A stretch of DNA of 64,000 bases from Pyricularia pennisetigena (Eukaryota > Ascomycota > Sordariomycetes > Magnaporthales > Pyriculariaceae), in assembly GCF_004337985.1 (NCBI RefSeq), contig NW_021940919.1, positions 837,106 through 901,105 of the forward strand, read 5' to 3'. Of the stretch, positions 60,785-64,000 are shown piece by piece. How positions within the stretch are numbered: position 1 is the first letter of the stretch; each line of letters begins with the position of its first letter. Below the pieces are notes generated by a model. The model did not search any database. It was not told the origin of the DNA and saw only the letters and a list, made by a program, of their open reading frames with translations. Both the position numbers and the translations under genes were made by a program.

Positions 60785-60791
60785 NNNNNNN
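60785..60791. other. Assembly gap (7 N)
   Basis: Seven N between TTT and TTTTT, probably an unresolved homopolymer length. Confidence 0.97.
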
Positions 60792-62925
60792 TTTTTACCG
60801 CATCAATCACCTCTGAGGAATACTACCACATACGTACAGACAACCCTACCATTTGATGAATCGAAAATAGTGTTGCCATGCTAGAAGCAATGAGAGGCTC
60901 ACAAGGAGCTTATCTAGAGGGATCGACGTCACAAGGCATCGAATCTTTGCGCGAAAAACCAATTGTGTATTGCAGAAGCCTGGGGTTGCAATGCAGCGTC
61001 GCCCATGATTAGTGGACCCTGTGCATATACTATTTACATAGTAGAGTTTAAGCCAACACTGGTGAGTTGCATGAGGACCATACTACCCCATACACCCATC
61101 CAAGCAGACCAAGGAAAACCCCTGAATCTATGCCGTCGATTCCTCGTCAAAGTTGCAATGTAGACGGTGCCCAGTTACCCGGTTCAATATTGGGCTATCA
61201 TATACTGCAAATCGCGAATTACTTACTTCACTTAATCTGGCGGCTGCGGCGATGTTGCGCGGATGGCTTTGTGGATCAGCAGCAATCTCGGGTTTCCTGA
61301 CCGGCTGCACGGCCATCCATCAGTTTCCAATCTTAACCCACCAACCTCGGCAAACTCTTCTCCATATTCCCCTCTCATGCCCTTGTTGGACGACATAACC
61401 CAAGAACTGCTTGGCCTGCATAAGGGAGGTATACACTATGCTTCTTAGGCTTATGTATAGTGCATTCCACACTCTCTCGCCAGTAACCATATGTAAATAT
61501 GTGCAGACACTCACACGTGCTGGACTTTTATTGGACAATCCACATGAAGGAGGCATCCTCTGGAAGCTGAATGTTTCATTGAAAGGGTAACATCATTCAC
61601 CCGGCAGGCAGATCTTGAACCACAAGACCAGTCCAATCGAGGAAAAGCTCTTTTGGTAGGATAGAGCATGACAGGGCGGGAAGAAGTAGCTGCGTGGACC
61701 TCCAATATTGGTGTCCCCGCTGCTCCAAGCCCATCACGCACGAATCCTTGGGCTCGTCCCGTCCCATACCTACTCCTTTTCCTGTTCTATTCCGTGCCTG
61801 ATTTTGTCCATCTCAATCGGTAAGGTTAAAATAGTCAATCGAGCCGCCGTGGACCAGGCTCGTCCCACTTGCGGCTCTTCGGTCCCCTGGATTATGGATC
61901 TGACTAATACTACTTGAACTGTTAGGCTTGGTTCAATAGTTACATCCCGGGGGCTGGAAATTGCTCAGGGGGTGATCTCGATCGTTTAAGAAGCAAGAGG
62001 TTGACGCTCAAGTTGCTCCTTTCCAGAGCCGAACAGTAAATACGTGGGCAAAATAGGGTCATTGATAACGATCAGATACTCACTCTGCCCCGGGAACAAA
62101 ACGATGCAGCATACGAGACAACCCCCGGGGAACTCAATCCACATTCCCCCGGTTTTTAAGATTCTTGTCCTAATGGAAAGTACTCTGCCAGCGCATCACC
62201 TTACCCATGCCACGGTGAGATGGTGGGAACGGACAGGGAAACAAATGTGCCATCCAGCCGTCCCGTCGTGCCGTGTCTCCCTCGAAATCTGGAGTGACCA
62301 ATGAGGTGGATGACCTCGGCCAGAAGCCCCCACATACCCGGGACGGGACGTGTTATGATCTACTATCTTTTGCAATTTGCGCCCGTTTTTATTTCGTAGT
62401 TTTCCGTCTCTCCAGTATTAAACTGCGTGGGGGGTTTGTGTTCCAATTTTGTTTAGTCTCGGCCGATTTTCTTCCTGCTATCGGGATTGCTACTCGCCGT
62501 TCCCCCCTATCTTGATATGTTCTGCACAAGAAAACTGAGCCAAGAGCAAGGGAAGGTTCCTGACCAGGGGTAAATTCGAAGAAAAGCCGACCTCTCTCCT
62601 TGGCAACATGCACCATTGAGAGGCAGTATTTTTGTTGCGAGATGCGTCTGTGAATGCGGGTGCCCCTTCTAAATCCCGAAGGCGACCTCTGCAGCGCAGC
62701 GACAAGTCTCTCTAGAAATCGCTCACACCATCCTTTGGACGATGGCATTTCAGCCTTTGGCCGTCACTACTTCTCGACAACCCCACCTGTATATTTTTTT
62801 TTTAATTTCTTTTTTTATTTTTGCTCCTTGTCCGGTTCAGTATTTACCCGTCCAGCACTTCATCGTCCAAATTAGGAAACGAACTGACCGGAAAGATCAA
62901 GATGATCAGGAAATGAAACATGAAG

Positions 62926-62968
<43 letters not shown>
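62926..62968. repeat. A43 homopolymer
   Basis: A run of about 43 A. No retroelement reading frame or target-site duplication was found next to it, so a retroposed poly(A) tail is possible but unsupported. Confidence 0.95.
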
Positions 62969-62970
<2 letters not shown>

Positions 62971-63563
62971 GAGCCGCAAGTACTGTGTACCTTGCAACTC
63001 ATAGCTTATCATGAGCTTTGCAGAACGGCTCAAGTCGCCGGTGTAGCCGAATCCTGACTGCTTGCATATCCGAGTTTCGATTGGGCAGGGCCCGGGAGCT
63101 CTTGGCCTTTGCACTTGCCCGACTTGCCAGATTGTCAGGGACGCCGCAGGCCTGTCAAGGCTTGAGATTATTCTCACTTGGTGGGTAACGGAGGTTGGTG
63201 GAGCGCAACAGAAATGCATCCATGAATAAACACCATGATACTACAAGTACTCTTGATTCTTGTATTCTACCAGAATACGTCAGTTCGGAAGCTGTGATCC
63301 GGGGAAGTGCTTCCCAGAATGGAACAGTTCCGCCCACACCTGAATACCCATCACTTACATTGTTGCTATTCATAACCACATCGGTCGGTCCTTGTTATAA
63401 TATGTGATAGAAATGGGCCGATTTATCCAGTCTTCGTTCTTGAAATTTCCAGAGTACGCTTACATTTTGAACTTGAAGCACTGAACTTTTGTATCCTTGT
63501 ACGTCCACCCTGGTGGCTACTCCGCGCAGCAATTGTATGACAATCTCCTCAAACTCCTTCTCC

Positions 63564-64000
63564 TCATTGGGCGACCGTATACTCCTTGTTGAAGTAACGA
63601 CCGATAACCATCCTCCTCACTTCGCTGGTGCCTGCACCGATCTCGTACAGCTTCGCACTGTATGGCACGAACGGGCAAAATGTGTCAGCATGTAACCCAG
63701 CCCCTATTTTGATGTCGTTTTGAGAATCCCAGTGCCTCGCTGTGATGCTACGATGGTGACGCAGTCGGGAGCCACGTCACGCTACTTGCAGATCCGGAGC
63801 GCCAAATACATTCACATTGCTGAAGACGGATAACGGAGAAAGGGGAAAGGACTTACTCTCTCAACAGTCGACTAGCAGGCATTTCCTCTGTGTACCCCAT
63901 CCCACCCAAGATCTGGATGCAATCCAGAGCGACCTCGGTGGCACGCTCGGCGGCGTACAGAATGGCTCCCGCACAGTCGGCGGTCCTAATCTCGCCCGAC
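63564..64000 (-). CDS. Isovaleryl-CoA dehydrogenase, C-terminal part (runs off window)
   Basis: Mitochondrial FAD-dependent acyl-CoA dehydrogenase of leucine breakdown, oxidising isovaleryl-CoA to 3-methylcrotonyl-CoA. Only the 3' end is present. One exon spans 63857 to the window edge (S-G-E-I-R-T-A-D then [39 protein letters not shown]), and the last exon is 63564-63657 ([20 protein letters not shown], ending in NKEYTVAQ). The intron 63658-63856 has GTAAGT and CAG ends and keeps phase. [11 protein letters not shown] and [20 protein letters not shown] are hallmarks of this family, with the conserved GTSE near the flavin and CoA site. Another short-chain acyl-CoA dehydrogenase is possible, but the [15 protein letters not shown] form favours IVD. 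The 5' part lies beyond the window. Confidence 0.88.

Larger units (their letters stand above)
57924..63563. other. Long gene-free interval
   Basis: About 5.6 kb with no recognisable coding region; open frames are short and mostly composed of homopolymer or repeat sequence. It contains the GGTTCT repeat, A-rich tracts at 58863-58878 and 59047-59070, a short assembly gap at 60785-60791 and the A43 tract at 62926-62968. The left end forms the Nudix gene promoter. Non-coding RNA genes would not be visible by inspection. Confidence 0.5.

Noticed and set aside
62926..62968. Retroposed poly(A) tail of a LINE or processed gene copy
   Set aside because: No reverse transcriptase, gene copy or target-site duplication was seen beside the tract.

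Overview
The window is nuclear DNA of a filamentous ascomycete (Pezizomycotina, most likely Sordariomycetes). The genes are GC-rich and interrupted by many short GT-AG introns. The encoded families are typical of the group: a GH7 cellulase, fungal DUR3, a Cti6 PHD protein and a Taz1/TRF-like Myb protein. A TTAGGG-type motif also occurs. The species cannot be named from sequence alone. The window contains two runs of N (4302-4543 and 60785-60791).

Layout. 1-2556 is non-coding with GATA elements ahead of a DUR3-type urea transporter (2557-5014), which is broken by the first gap. 6.6-23.1 kb is a block of secreted and nutrient-acquisition genes: an M64 metallopeptidase, an MFS sugar/quinate-type transporter, a PA-domain subtilase, a 54-residue secreted peptide, an intron-containing tRNA-Val(AAC) and a GH7 endoglucanase. 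An AT-rich gene-free pocket (11.65-14.3 kb) lies inside this block.

24.5-58 kb is mostly housekeeping: a 1681-residue disordered scaffold protein, the mitochondrial ribosome GTPase Mtg1, the Rpd3L subunit Cti6, a histidine-rich unknown protein, a Taz1/TRF-like telomere protein, the Golgi cation antiporter Gdt1, an L-rhamnose mutarotase, a mitochondrial thioredoxin-like protein, a glutamine-synthetase-fold enzyme and a Nudix hydrolase. 57.9-63.56 kb holds no recognisable gene. The window ends inside the 3' part of an isovaleryl-CoA dehydrogenase gene.

Together the first third suggests scavenging of nitrogen (urea uptake, two secreted peptidases) and carbon (cellulase, sugar transporter). No secondary-metabolite cluster, CRISPR array or intact transposon was seen. 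The most distinctive features are simple-sequence expansions inside many introns, a telomere-repeat-like motif just upstream of the telomere-protein gene, and the small secreted peptide. Gene models were built by hand from splice signals, reading phase and family knowledge, so exon edges are predictions.
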